Shown piece by piece: positions 7,445-15,912 of a stretch of 64,000 nt of DNA. The stretch is taken from NCBI RefSeq assembly GCF_004570865.1, contig NZ_SPQS01000009.1, forward strand, positions 124,001 through 188,000, given 5' to 3'. The stretch is from Bradyrhizobium frederickii (GTDB lineage: Bacteria > Pseudomonadota > Alphaproteobacteria > Rhizobiales > Xanthobacteraceae). The notes beneath the pieces are model-generated. The model ran no database searches. It was given only the letters and a program-made list of their open reading frames with translations, and was not told the origin of the DNA. Position numbers and translations under genes: made by a program. The first letter of the stretch is position 1. Every line of letters begins with the position of its first letter.

Positions 7445-8736
7445 GACAGATTGAGGCGCAATCCAATCGAGCGCGAATGAGCGTCCAGCCCCTCCGCCTT
7501 GCCGAGCGTCATCGCGGCAGGCCCCAGCGCGCGGAGCTGATCCGGGCCGCATTTCAGGATCGAGGTGCGCTTCATGAAGTCGTGCACCGACAGGCCTGAG
7601 GAGAATCGCGCGGAGCGCGCGGTCGGCAGCACGTGGTTGGAGCCGCCGACGTAATCGCCGATCGCCTCGGGCGTATGCGGCCCGAGGAACACGGCGCCGG
7701 CGTTGCGGATCTCTGAGGCGAGCGCATCGGGATCGACAGTCATGATCTCGAGATGCTCGGCGGCGATCGCATTGGCGAGCGGAATGCTGTCGGCAAGGTT
7801 CTTCACCATGATGACGGCGCCGAAATCAGCCCAGGACGCGCCGGCGATCGCGGCGCGCGGCAGCGTCTTCAATTGCGCCTCGACCGCCTTTTCGACGTCG
7901 GCGGCAAGCCGCGCCGAGTCGGTGATCAGGATCGATTGCGCGCTGGCATCATGCTCGGCCTGCGCCAGCAGGTCGGCGGCGATCCAGTCGGCATTGCCGG
8001 TGTCGTCGGCGATCACGAGCACTTCGGACGGACCGGCGATCATGTCGATGCCGACCTTGCCGAACACCAGCCGCTTGGCGGCGGCGACATAGGCGTTGCC
8101 GGGGCCGACGATCTTCGCGACCGGCGCGATGGTCGCGGTGCCGTGCGCCAGCGCGGCCACGGCCTGCGCCCCGCCGACGCGGTAAATCTCCGTGACGCCG
8201 CCGAGATGCGCGGCCGCCAGCACCAGCGGATTGAGCTTGCCGTCGGGCGAGGGCACCACCATCACGAGGCGCGAGACGCCGGCGACCTTGGCAGGCACCG
8301 CGTTCATCAGCACCGAGGACGGATAGGCCGCGGTGCCGCCGGGCACGTAGAGGCCGGCCGATTCGATCGCGGTGTAGCGCCAGCCGAGCTCGACGCCGAG
8401 CGCGTCGGTGAAGCGCTCGTCCTGCGGCAATTGCCGCCGGTGGTAGGTCTCGATGCGGTCGCGCGCGAGCTTGAGCGCATCCAGCGTCGCGACATCGCAA
8501 GCCTTGGTGGCGGCCTCGATCTCCGCGGCGGTGACGCGCAGGCCGGATGCATCCAGCTTCAGGCGGTCGAACTTTGCGGTGGCCTCGAGCAGGGCGGCGT
8601 CGCCGCGCCTGGCCACGTCATCGACGATGGCGCGCGCGGCGGCCTCGACGTCGGCCGAGGCCTCGCGTTTGGCGGCGAGGAAGGCCGCGAATCGCTGGTC
8701 AAAATCGGCGCTGCTGCGGTCGAGGCGAACGGGCAT
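7441..8736 (-). CDS. hisD: Histidinol dehydrogenase
   Basis: 431 residues. HisD oxidises L-histidinol twice with NAD to L-histidine, the last step of histidine synthesis. The start at 8736 (MPVRLDRSS) gives the usual length. Conserved segments include YVPGGTAAYPSSVLMN, VGGAQAVAALAHGT, KIVGPGNAYVAAAKRLVFG, DMIAGPSEVLVIAD and LLAQAEHDASAQS, which holds the catalytic Glu/His pair region. GGSNHVLPT follows later. It is followed without gap by the UPF0262 gene and preceded at 145 bp by the DUF2948 gene. Confidence 0.97.
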   Translation of the reverse strand: MPVRLDRSSADFDQRFAAFLAAKREASADVEAAARAIVDDVARRGDAALLEATAKFDRLKLDASGLRVTAAEIEAATKACDVATLDALKLARDRIETYHRRQLPQDERFTDALGVELGWRYTAIESAGLYVPGGTAAYPSSVLMNAVPAKVAGVSRLVMVVPSPDGKLNPLVLAAAHLGGVTEIYRVGGAQAVAALAHGTATIAPVAKIVGPGNAYVAAAKRLVFGKVGIDMIAGPSEVLVIADDTGNADWIAADLLAQAEHDASAQSILITDSARLAADVEKAVEAQLKTLPRAAIAGASWADFGAVIMVKNLADSIPLANAIAAEHLEIMTVDPDALASEIRNAGAVFLGPHTPEAIGDYVGGSNHVLPTARSARFSSGLSVHDFMKRTSILKCGPDQLRALGPAAMTLGKAEGLDAHSRSIGLRLNLS

Positions 8737-8881
8737 GTCTGGCTTGGCTTCTGGCTGGTCTTGGGGCGGATTGGCGCACCAGGTCCCATGCTCAATGGCG
8801 CGGCGGGGAAGCGACGTCAACCCTCGCAGGGTGCCGTTCTGGCTCAGGGGCTGGGGCAGTGCGGCTGGTATACCGGCTGCT

Positions 8882-9331
8882 TCACGTCTCACCCTCCATC
8901 TCCACCCCCGTTCCCAGCGCGTCCGCCCCGAGGTCGGTCAGCTCGCATTCCAGGCACTCGACATCGAGCCGGATGGCGCCGCCTTGGGCGAACAACAGCA
9001 GGGCACTGCCGGCGGGCTCCTCGTCGCGCCCGCCCCTCGGGTGAAATTCGATGCCGACGAGGTCCAGCACCTTGTCGGGAGCCGCCAGATCGATGTTGCG
9101 CGACTTGCAGGCGAGCACGCGGTCGAAGCGGAGCGCGGCGACCAGCCGGCGCGGCTCGGCCTCGCCCTCCAGCGTCTGCTCCCAATCCAGCCGGCTCATT
9201 CCGACCACAAGCCGTTTCTCGCTTTGTCGCCAGATGATGTCGGAGGCCTGGACACGGGCGTCCTGGACATGGGTTGAGATCACGGCGAGATCGTCGGCGT
9301 CGAGTGCGATCAGTTTGAGCTGGGGCGACAT
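8882..9331 (-). CDS. DUF2948 family protein
   Basis: 149 residues starting MSPQLKLIALDADDLAVIS, the typical opening of DUF2948, a family of unknown function next to hisD in many Rhizobiales. Later segments RLVAALRFDRV, GIEFHPRGGRDEEPAG and IRLDVECLECELTDLG also fit. A longer frame upstream exists, but the start at 9331 matches the family's N-terminus. No catalytic residues are known for the family. Confidence 0.85.
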   Translation of the reverse strand: MSPQLKLIALDADDLAVISTHVQDARVQASDIIWRQSEKRLVVGMSRLDWEQTLEGEAEPRRLVAALRFDRVLACKSRNIDLAAPDKVLDLVGIEFHPRGGRDEEPAGSALLLFAQGGAIRLDVECLECELTDLGADALGTGVEMEGET

Positions 9332-9413
9332 CGCCGACGCTTCTCCTTCGGAGTGGGCAGGCCTCAACGCGCGCGGGCCGTGAAATTTCCGCACAAACTA
9401 ACGGGCCGGCCGG

Positions 9414-10073
9414 CTAGAGGCTATTGATATCCTCCATCTCCAGCACCTTGCGCGGATACCCCTCCCGGGCGACACGAATCATGGCGCGGCCGATCTGCTC
9501 GGTCGAGGTGACGAGCCGCGGCGAGAGCCGGCGCAGCACCGACCAGAGCGGCCAGGTTACAGTATAGACCGCCTGCACCCAGGCGGTCTTGGAACGGGCG
9601 CCATGCAGGGGCTGGATCGCACCGGGCCGGAACATGTACGCGGCCCTGAACGGCAGCTTGAGCAGATCATTCTCGGTCTTGCCCTTGATCCGCGCCCACA
9701 TCCGCGATCCCTGCTCGGTGGAATCGGTGCCGGCGCCGGTGACATAGGTGAAGACCATCTGCGGGTTGAGGCGCGCCAGCGTCGTCGCTGCCGCAAGCGT
9801 GAGATCATAGGTGAGGTGGCGGTAGCGCTGCTCGCTCATGCCGATCGAGGAGACGCCGAGGCAGAAAAAGCAGGCATCGAAGCCGGTCAGCCGCGTTTCG
9901 ATCGCCGAATAGTCCAGAAAATCGTCGTGGATGATCTCGACGAGCTTGGCGTTGCGCACGCCGGTCGGGCTGCGGCCGACCACGAGCACATTGTCGATTC
10001 CGGGGTCGACCAGGCATTCGCGCAAGACGCCCTGTCCGACCATGCCGGTCGCGCCGAAGATGATGACTTGCAT
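9414..10073 (-). CDS. Atypical SDR / NAD(P)H-binding epimerase-like protein
   Basis: 219 residues. The N-terminal Rossmann motif GATGMVGQG at residues ~6-14 and an alternating beta/alpha pattern indicate NAD(P) binding. FCLGVSSIGMSE and TYVTGAGTDSTEQGSRMW follow, then PGAIQPLHG in the C-terminal part. This is the family of short NmrA/HTATIP2-like proteins without the full YxxxK catalytic set. ATG at 10073 has GGGGGA six bases upstream and is preferred over the TTG at 10088. It stands alone, in the same direction as its neighbours, and its substrate is unknown. Confidence 0.75.
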   Translation of the reverse strand: MQVIIFGATGMVGQGVLRECLVDPGIDNVLVVGRSPTGVRNAKLVEIIHDDFLDYSAIETRLTGFDACFFCLGVSSIGMSEQRYRHLTYDLTLAAATTLARLNPQMVFTYVTGAGTDSTEQGSRMWARIKGKTENDLLKLPFRAAYMFRPGAIQPLHGARSKTAWVQAVYTVTWPLWSVLRRLSPRLVTSTEQIGRAMIRVAREGYPRKVLEMEDINSL

Positions 10074-10178
10074 CGGGATGTCCCCCAATGGCGTCGCTGC
10101 TCATGCGACGACCGCCCTGTCGAACGATACACCGGTCGGGGTTTCCGTGCGATCAGGGCGATCTCGAGGTGAGCCGCC

Positions 10179-11003
10179 TCACTCCTTGAAAAACGCCAGC
10201 AAATCCGCGTTGATGGTCTCGGCGTGCGTCGTCGGCATGCCGTGCGGGAAACCCTTGTAGGTCTTCAGGATGCCCTTCTTCAGCAGCTTGGCCGAGAGCG
10301 GCGCGGAATCGGCGTAAGGCACAATCTGGTCGTCGTCGCCGTGCATCACCAGCACGGGCACGTTGATCTTCTTCAGGTCTTCGGTGAAGTCGGTCTGCGA
10401 GAACGCGACGATGCCGTCGTAATGCGCTTTCGCGCCGCCCATCATGCCCTGGCGCCACCAGTTCTGGATCACCGCTTCCGACGGCTTTGCGCCGTCGCGG
10501 TTGTAGCCGTAGAACGGGCCGGCCGCGATGTCGCGGTAAAACGCCGAGCGCCCGGCGGCGAGCTGCTTCTGGAGATCGTCGAACACGCTCTTCGGCAGGC
10601 CGCCGGGATTGGCGGGGGTCTGCACCATCAGCGGCGGCACCGCCGACAGGATCGCCGCCTTCGCCACCCGGCTCTCGCCGTGGCGCGCGATGTAGTGCAC
10701 GACCTCGCCGCCGCCGGTGGAATGGCCGACATGGATGGCGTTCTTGAGGTCGAGATGCGCGGTGACGGCCGCGAGGTCGTCGGCATAATGATCCATGTCG
10801 TGACCGTCGGCGACCTGCGCCGAGCGGCCGTGGCCGCGGCGGTCATGGGCGACGACGCGGTAGCCGCGCGTGACGAAGTACAACATCTGCGCGTCCCAGT
10901 CGTCCGACGACAACGGCCAGCCGTGGCTGAACACGATCGGCTGGCCACTGCCCCAATCCTTGTAGAAGATCTCGACGCCGTCCTTGGTGGTGATGGTAGG
11001 CAT
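10179..11003 (-). CDS. Alpha/beta hydrolase of the non-haem chloroperoxidase type
   Basis: 274 residues, the usual length for this subfamily. The oxyanion region SHGWPLSSDDWDAQ lies near residue 26, AHDRRGHGRS near 52 and the nucleophile elbow GHSTGGGE near 93 (Ser95). The acid is in HGDDDQIVPY and the His in the last 30 residues (GMPTTHAETIN). Such enzymes act as esterases or perhydrolases in the cytoplasm; halogenation is a side activity seen with peracids. It is a single gene, with GGAGCC upstream of ATG. Confidence 0.88.
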   Translation of the reverse strand: MPTITTKDGVEIFYKDWGSGQPIVFSHGWPLSSDDWDAQMLYFVTRGYRVVAHDRRGHGRSAQVADGHDMDHYADDLAAVTAHLDLKNAIHVGHSTGGGEVVHYIARHGESRVAKAAILSAVPPLMVQTPANPGGLPKSVFDDLQKQLAAGRSAFYRDIAAGPFYGYNRDGAKPSEAVIQNWWRQGMMGGAKAHYDGIVAFSQTDFTEDLKKINVPVLVMHGDDDQIVPYADSAPLSAKLLKKGILKTYKGFPHGMPTTHAETINADLLAFFKE

Positions 11004-11069
11004 TGTGGGCTCCTTAAGTGTCAGTCCGGCGCGCGCGTCCGCGCGAACCCGGAATCTAGAGATTGTTGA

Positions 11070-11125
11070 ACGAGATTCTCAGGTGCGCGATTGCGCACCT
11101 GAGTTCGATGCTTCGCATCGCCCCG
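11070..11125. repeat. Perfect 11+11 bp hairpin in an intergenic repeat
   Basis: CTCAGGTGCGC at 11076-11086 and GCGCACCTGAG at 11091-11101 flank a 4-nt loop. The surrounding text (GATTGTTGAACGAGATTCTC before, TTCGATGCTTCGCATCG after) looks like a dispersed Bradyrhizobium repeat. It lies between a gene start and a gene end, so it may also end transcripts coming from 11146. Confidence 0.6.
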
Positions 11126-11145
11126 GAATGACGAGGGGGGACCGG

Positions 11146-11655
11146 TCAGGCAAACGCCATCGGCTTGAAGCGACGCCAGGCGCCGACGGTGAGCACGACG
11201 AAGAACACCAGCACGATGCCCTGCACCACCGCGAACACCGGACCCGACGGCGGCGCCGGCGGCACGGCAGGCGCGAGCGCGGCCAGCGTCGGCACCTTGA
11301 GGAACGACTGGATCACCAGCACGAAGCAGTTGAAATACAGCGAGATCATCGCGGTCACGATATAGACCGGACGCCAGACGCCGGCGAGCTTCATGCCGTA
11401 GAGCGCGACGCAGGCGATCGCGAGCAACAGCAGCGAGATGATGCCGATGATGTGCGACGGCAGCAGCTCCTTGAACGGAAACAGGAAGCCGGTGGCGCTG
11501 GTGAGGATGGTGAAAGCCAAGAAGATCGCGGTGAGGCCGGGCATCGGCTTCGAACCAAGCAGGCCGAACATCACGACGAGGCCGGCGGCGATGGCGATCA
11601 GGCTGATGATGACATGGACCATCGTGAAGGCGGGCAGGCTCAAGCCAAGGACCAT
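11146..11655 (-). CDS. Small integral membrane protein of unknown function
   Basis: 169 residues with five likely transmembrane helices. The first is MVLGLSLPAFTMVHVIISLI, and others include GLTAIFLAFTILTSATGF, HIIGIISLLLLAIACVALYG and VFAVVQGIVLVFFVVLTVGA. A Pro/Ala-rich loop (ALAPAVPPAPPSGP) precedes the last helix. The ATG at 11655 follows AGGAGAGATGTC, so it is chosen over the ATG at 11676. No family function is recognised, and the neighbours are unrelated single genes. Confidence 0.8.
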   Translation of the reverse strand: MVLGLSLPAFTMVHVIISLIAIAAGLVVMFGLLGSKPMPGLTAIFLAFTILTSATGFLFPFKELLPSHIIGIISLLLLAIACVALYGMKLAGVWRPVYIVTAMISLYFNCFVLVIQSFLKVPTLAALAPAVPPAPPSGPVFAVVQGIVLVFFVVLTVGAWRRFKPMAFA

Positions 11656-11846
11656 GACATCTCTCCTACGCTCCATTGGGATTCAGGAGAGTAGTATTAC
11701 GGCCCTCATGGGATTACCACCTGCGTTGTCGTCGCATGGATGTGCGAAGCCATGCGTCATCGTGCGAATCGACAAACGCATGGCTGAATTTTTTGCATCG
11801 CTGTCACAAAATGCGAGCAGCTTTCAACCAAAGTTGAGTCGAAGTC

Positions 11847-12155
11847 TCACACTTCCTTGGTGTCGAAGATCAAGAGGTCGGCGCCGCCGCTGGCGAATTT
11901 CGGCACGTCTGCGCCCGTCGCCTTGCCTTCCGGGCTGCCGAATGCCGCCTGGATATCGGCCACGCTGTCGAAGGTGAGAATGGCGACGAGATGGATTCCG
12001 GAAGGCCCGGTCGGGGATGCGACCGGTCCCTTGCTGACGGCGTACTTCTTCAGGCCGGGAAGTTTCTTGGCGAGCGGAATGTGCGTCTCGGCATAATACT
12101 TGTCGAAGGCGGCAGCATCCTTGGGCGTTTTGTAGAGCACGACAACTTCAGCCAT
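11847..12155 (-). CDS. EthD-family ferredoxin-like-fold protein
   Basis: 102 residues: MAEVVVLYKTPKDAAAFDKY, then ETHIPLAKKLPGLKKY and TFDSVADIQAAFGSPEGKAT. This is the EthD/dimeric alpha-beta barrel pattern, in which the H in the YxxxH segment is conserved. EthD proteins occur in degradation pathways (for example ethyl tert-butyl ether) and as small monooxygenase-like or accessory proteins, with function mostly unproven. It is a single gene with GGAGGAC upstream of the ATG. Confidence 0.88.
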   Translation of the reverse strand: MAEVVVLYKTPKDAAAFDKYYAETHIPLAKKLPGLKKYAVSKGPVASPTGPSGIHLVAILTFDSVADIQAAFGSPEGKATGADVPKFASGGADLLIFDTKEV

Positions 12156-12194
12156 TTAGTCCTCCCGTGTGGATCCTTGTTTTGTATCAACTTC

Positions 12195-12325
12195 TCATGG
12201 TGAGGAGGCGCGTGAGCGCCCCTGCGGGCGATGCTTGCGCATCGCCGCGCGAACCATGCAGGCCCGGCCATATCCGGGCCTGCATCCTTCGAGACGCCGC
12301 TTCGCGGCTCCTCAGGATGAGGGGA
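12195..12325. repeat. Intergenic repeat, CATGGTGAGGAG ... CCTCAGGATGAGG type
   Basis: The block begins with CATGGTGAGGAGGCGCG, contains CGAACCATGCAGG and ends with CCTTCGAGACGCCGC and CTCCTCAGGATGAGG. The same words recur at 17.64-17.77 kb, 50.14-50.26 kb and 57.0-57.16 kb, showing a dispersed repeat family. It fills the gap between the EthD gene and the CNMP/reductase gene. No coding is seen. Confidence 0.7.
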
Positions 12326-12391
12326 TAGTCTGTAGTTGCCTGCACGATGGCAAGCCACATTCGACTTGCCATTCTCTTGACTTGTCGTTGC

Positions 12392-14113
12392 CTAAAGCGC
12401 CGGTTTTGCGGCGTCGCCGAGATAGCCGTGCAGGGAGGCCACGACCTGGGCACCCTCGCCGATGGCGCCGCCGACGCGTTTGACCGAGCCGGAGCGGACG
12501 TCGCCGACGGCATAGACGCCAGGCACCGAGGTCTCCAGCGGCGCCACGAGGCGGCCCTGGTTCTGCTCGGACTGCGCGCCGGTCACGACGAAGCCGCCGC
12601 GATCGAGCGTCACGCCGCAGCCGTCGAGCCAGGCGGTGGCGGGATCGGCGCCGACGAACAGAAACAGATTGCGGATGTCGGCGGAGTCCACGTCGTCCGA
12701 CAGCCGGCTCTTCCAGTGGATGCGCCGCAGCAGCGAGGCCTCGTCGCCCTCGAGCGCGGTGATCTCGGTGTTGAACATCAATTCGATGTTCGGCGTCGCT
12801 TCGATGCGCTCGATGAGATAGCGCGACATGCTGGCCCCGAGCCCGCCGCCGCGGATGATCATCAGGACGCGCCTGGCGTGACCCGACAGGAACACGGCGG
12901 CTTGGCCTGCCGAATTGCCGGCACCGACCAGTGCGACCTCCTCGCCGGCGCAGAGCCGCGCCTCGACCGGCGAGGCCCAGTACCAGACGCCGCGTCCCTC
13001 GAACTTGTCGAGGTTCGCGATGTCAGGCCGGCGATAGCGCGCGCCGCTCGCGACCACCACCGCGCGCGAACGCAGGGGATCGCAGCCCTCGAGCGCCACC
13101 GAGAATGCGCCGTCCGTGCGCGTGCAGTCGAGCGACTTCACCGTGACGGGAATCATGATGTCGGCGCCGAATTTTTGCGCCTGGGTGAAGGCGCGCGCGG
13201 TCAGCGCCTGGCCGGAAATGCCGGTGGGAAAGCCCAGGTAGTTCTCGATGCGCGCGCTGGCGCCGGCCTGGCCGCCGAAGGCGCGGATGTCGAGCACGGC
13301 GACCGACAGCCCTTCCGACGCCGCGTACACGGCGGTGGCGAGCCCGGCCGGACCACAGCCGACGACGGCAACGTCGTAGATGCGATCATCCTTGGCGCCG
13401 CCGATCATGCCGATGGCGCGCGCAAGCTCGGTCTCGCTGGGATTGCGCAGCACCGTGCCATTGGCCGCGACGACCAGCGGCCAGTCCTCGGGCTTGGGCG
13501 AATAGCGCGCGATCACTTCGGCGGCGTCGCGATCGCGCTCGGGATCGAGCAGATGATGCGGCTGGCCGTTGCGGGTGAGAAAGCCCTGCAACCGCACCAC
13601 GCCGGCCGAATGCGACGGCCCGATCAGCACCGGGCCGCCGATGCCGCCCTGGATCAGATTGACCCGGCGCAGAATCAGCGCGCGCATGATGCGCTCGCCG
13701 AGCTCGGCCTCGGCGACCAGCAGCGCGCGCAGCCGGTCCGGCGGCAGCAGCAGCGTCTCGACCTCGCCCTCGGCGCGGCCGTCGACCAGTGCCGGCTGGC
13801 CCGAGAGCTGGCTGAGCTCGGCCAGGAACTGCCCCGGCCCCTGGTCGATTATTGGCGTCACGTGACCGAGCCCGTCGCGCTGGGTGATGGCGACATGGCC
13901 TTTCAGCACCACGAACATGCCGGGCCCGGGCTTGCCGGTCTCGAACAGGAACTCGCCGTCCTCGTAGCTGCGGACCTCGCCGAAATGTCTGATCCGTTCG
14001 ATCTCGGCCGGCGTCAGCGCTGGAAAAGTCTGTTCGGGGCGCGTGAACCGCGACATCGGCGCGTCACCATTGGTTGGTTGCCGTCCGTCCTGCCCCATCG
14101 TCATTCTCACCAT
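12392..14113 (-). CDS. Cyclic-nucleotide-binding domain fused to thioredoxin-reductase-like flavoprotein
   Basis: 573 residues. A CNMP-type domain covers about residues 30-145 (EDGEFLFETGKPGPGMFVVL, PGQFLAELSQLSG). A thioredoxin-fold linker at about 155-240 has no CxxC. A thioredoxin-reductase module follows: the FAD site GCGPAGLATAVYAASEG, GGQAGASARIENYLGFP, the NADPH site GAGNSAGQAAVFL and GVYAVGDVRSGSVKRV near the end. Where true reductases have CATC, this protein has YWASPVEARLC, so the redox-active disulfide is missing and it cannot reduce thioredoxin in the normal way. The start is uncertain: ATGs lie at residues 1, 4, 6 and 20. It is a single gene flanked by repeats on the downstream side. 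Confidence 0.88.
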   Translation of the reverse strand: MVRMTMGQDGRQPTNGDAPMSRFTRPEQTFPALTPAEIERIRHFGEVRSYEDGEFLFETGKPGPGMFVVLKGHVAITQRDGLGHVTPIIDQGPGQFLAELSQLSGQPALVDGRAEGEVETLLLPPDRLRALLVAEAELGERIMRALILRRVNLIQGGIGGPVLIGPSHSAGVVRLQGFLTRNGQPHHLLDPERDRDAAEVIARYSPKPEDWPLVVAANGTVLRNPSETELARAIGMIGGAKDDRIYDVAVVGCGPAGLATAVYAASEGLSVAVLDIRAFGGQAGASARIENYLGFPTGISGQALTARAFTQAQKFGADIMIPVTVKSLDCTRTDGAFSVALEGCDPLRSRAVVVASGARYRRPDIANLDKFEGRGVWYWASPVEARLCAGEEVALVGAGNSAGQAAVFLSGHARRVLMIIRGGGLGASMSRYLIERIEATPNIELMFNTEITALEGDEASLLRRIHWKSRLSDDVDSADIRNLFLFVGADPATAWLDGCGVTLDRGGFVVTGAQSEQNQGRLVAPLETSVPGVYAVGDVRSGSVKRVGGAIGEGAQVVASLHGYLGDAAKPAL

Positions 14114-14122
14114 TCCAATGTC

Positions 14123-14311
14123 TCACGTGCCGGCCTTCCCGGCGGTCCCCTCATTGAGGGAACCATCGTCGTTTGAGGAGGGCTCAGCGCCTGCGGCGCG
14201 TTCGCGCGCCTGCAGCTTCCGCCGCTTCAAATTTTCGCGCAGCGCCGATTTCAGCCGGTCGTCCCGGGACGTCTTCGCCTGGCGCGCGCTCTTCTCGTTC
14301 TCGTCGATCAT
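14123..14311 (-). CDS. Small conserved hypothetical protein (KR-rich, acidic tail)
   Basis: 62 residues from MIDENEKSARQAKTSRDDRL with LKSALRENLKRRKLQARERA and a Ser/Asp/Asn-rich tail. One amphipathic basic helix is likely. I recall similar short proteins as conserved in Bradyrhizobium, but without a function. It ends just upstream of the CNMP/reductase gene start and may share its transcript. An alternative start 11 codons upstream is possible. Confidence 0.6.
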   Translation of the reverse strand: MIDENEKSARQAKTSRDDRLKSALRENLKRRKLQARERAAGAEPSSNDDGSLNEGTAGKAGT

Positions 14312-14344
14312 TGGGAATCCGATACCGGCCATCGGCGATAACAT

Positions 14345-14630
14345 GCCCAGAGATTGCGGCAGCTCAAGAGGTGCCTCGCGATCCGATCGTGCGAAACTCG
14401 AAATGGACCGAATCCGATCGCTTGGCCACCTGGCCAGTTGGTGGGGGATGAGCCGACCTCGAATCGCCGGAAAGCCGGCGGTTTCGAGCCAAAACGAGCA
14501 TTTTGGCCCCGATATCGGCCCGATTTTCTCGTTTTGACGGGCCGAGCGAGCTTGCGCGGGAGGGGGGCTTGTGGCAGATATCGGCCCGCTTGGCAGGGGC
14601 CCTCGGGCGCCCGATTCTTCACCAGCACAT
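14345..14630. other. Gap before tRNA-Thr
   Basis: No gene is supported. An imperfect stem (CGAATCGCCGG / CCGGCGGTTTCG at about 14460-14490) and a GATATC-centred palindrome near 14510 and again near 14579 are visible. A frame on the minus strand runs over the tRNA and is not credible. Confidence 0.5.
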
Positions 14631-14705
14631 GCTGCCGTAGCTCAGTGGTAGAGCACTCCATTGGTAATGGAGAGGTCGACAGTTCAATCCTGTCTGGCAG
14701 CACCA
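14631..14705 (+). tRNA. tRNA-Thr (GGT)
   Basis: 75 nt with acceptor arms GCTGCCG/TGGCAGC, anticodon loop ATTGGTAAT (GGT), T-arm ACAGTTCAATCCTGT and encoded CCA at 14703-14705. It lies isolated between two minus-strand protein genes. Confidence 0.96.
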
Positions 14706-14784
14706 TTCATCCTGCTGTGAACGTTGATTTTATCGAACATTCGGGCCTGCGCCAGGGTTATGGCCGCGGAACACCGCAGCGTGC

Positions 14785-15912
14785 TCACGCCACGGCGGGG
14801 CGGCGGACGGCCTCACCGCGCACCGGCAGCAACGCGGCACGGATCAGCCGCTGCGCCGGTTCTTCGAAATAGCGATAGGTGACATGCGACGCCAGCAGCG
14901 TGATGCCGATAAAGGTTGCGAAGAATGCGTCGTCGTAGAGCGGGATCGGGACCTGCATCAAGGAAAAGCCCAGCACCATCGCCAGCTGGATCGGGAAATG
15001 CAGCAGGTAACTTGAATAGGTCACGTTGCCGGCCGCCTCGACAATTCGTTGAAGCCGGACCGGCAAAACGATGTCGCGCGAGAGGCTATAGAGCAGCAGC
15101 GGCGTACAGATCAGAAGCAGCAGCAAGCCGATCGATCGCAGCTGGCCGCCCATCAGCCAATATCCGCAGACCACGGACACGACAGCGAGCCAGGCGGTGC
15201 CTTCGGCTGCCAGCGCATGAGCGGGCGAAGACTGCAAGGATTGGCGCGCCATCGCCGCGAGCCCGCCGACGTAAAAGTAGGTGAAGCAGTCCGCGATCTC
15301 TCCGGGAATCGTCAGGCTGATGGCGATCAGCGCCACATTGAGCCACCAGGAACGGGTCGCCAGCAGCAGCACGAAGAAGACAAAATAGACCAGCACTTCG
15401 ACCGAGACCGACCAGATCGGACCGTTGAAACTCAGCGCATCCTGCGACGTCGCAGTGCCGGCCATCAGGAGCTGCAGCACGAAATGGGTGAGATCGTTGT
15501 TCTGATACACGAAAGACGATCCATGGAGCCCGATGTAGAGGGGCTGCAGCAGGGCCACGAGCAGAAGCGTAGCGAGGTGCAACGGGTAGAGCCGCGACAA
15601 GCGCAGGACGAAAAACTTCCAGCCGTCGAGCACCCGATCGGCGATCGCGTCGCGATACTTCCAAAAAAAGATGAAGCCGCTGATGCACCAGAAAACGCGG
15701 ACTGCATAGGGCCCGCTCCCGTAGAACGGGGCGAGCAGCCAATAGAACGGCAGATGATCCTGGAGAAGCCCCACTTCCCTGTCGCCAATGAAGGCGAATT
15801 GGCGATAGTGAAACACCAGAATCGCGAACGCCGTCAGGAAGCGCAACAGCTCCAATCCGAGGAGCTTGTTCGCCCGGGCAGGAGCAACCGACGCTGTCAG
15901 CTCGCCCTGCAT
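14785..15912 (-). CDS. Acyltransferase-3 family membrane O-acyltransferase
   Basis: 375 residues and about ten transmembrane helices. The family's N-terminal LELLRFLTAFAILVFHYRQF includes the conserved His of helix 1. Further features are FWCISGFIFFWKYRD, FFVLRLSRLYPLHLATLL and the conserved NGPIWSVSVEV. Such enzymes move acetyl or other acyl groups across the membrane onto surface sugars. The start at 15912 lies 16 bp inside the SGNH gene's end, so the two are coupled. The pair resembles the two domains of OatA-type O-acetyltransferases split into separate genes. The target polysaccharide is unknown. Confidence 0.9.
   Translation of the reverse strand: MQGELTASVAPARANKLLGLELLRFLTAFAILVFHYRQFAFIGDREVGLLQDHLPFYWLLAPFYGSGPYAVRVFWCISGFIFFWKYRDAIADRVLDGWKFFVLRLSRLYPLHLATLLLVALLQPLYIGLHGSSFVYQNNDLTHFVLQLLMAGTATSQDALSFNGPIWSVSVEVLVYFVFFVLLLATRSWWLNVALIAISLTIPGEIADCFTYFYVGGLAAMARQSLQSSPAHALAAEGTAWLAVVSVVCGYWLMGGQLRSIGLLLLLICTPLLLYSLSRDIVLPVRLQRIVEAAGNVTYSSYLLHFPIQLAMVLGFSLMQVPIPLYDDAFFATFIGITLLASHVTYRYFEEPAQRLIRAALLPVRGEAVRRPAVA

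Noticed and set aside
14308..14706. 132-residue minus-strand frame beginning MVLPDRIELSTSPLPMECST
   Set aside because: Its N-terminal part is the antisense of tRNA-Thr; this phrase is a well-known false protein in gene predictions.
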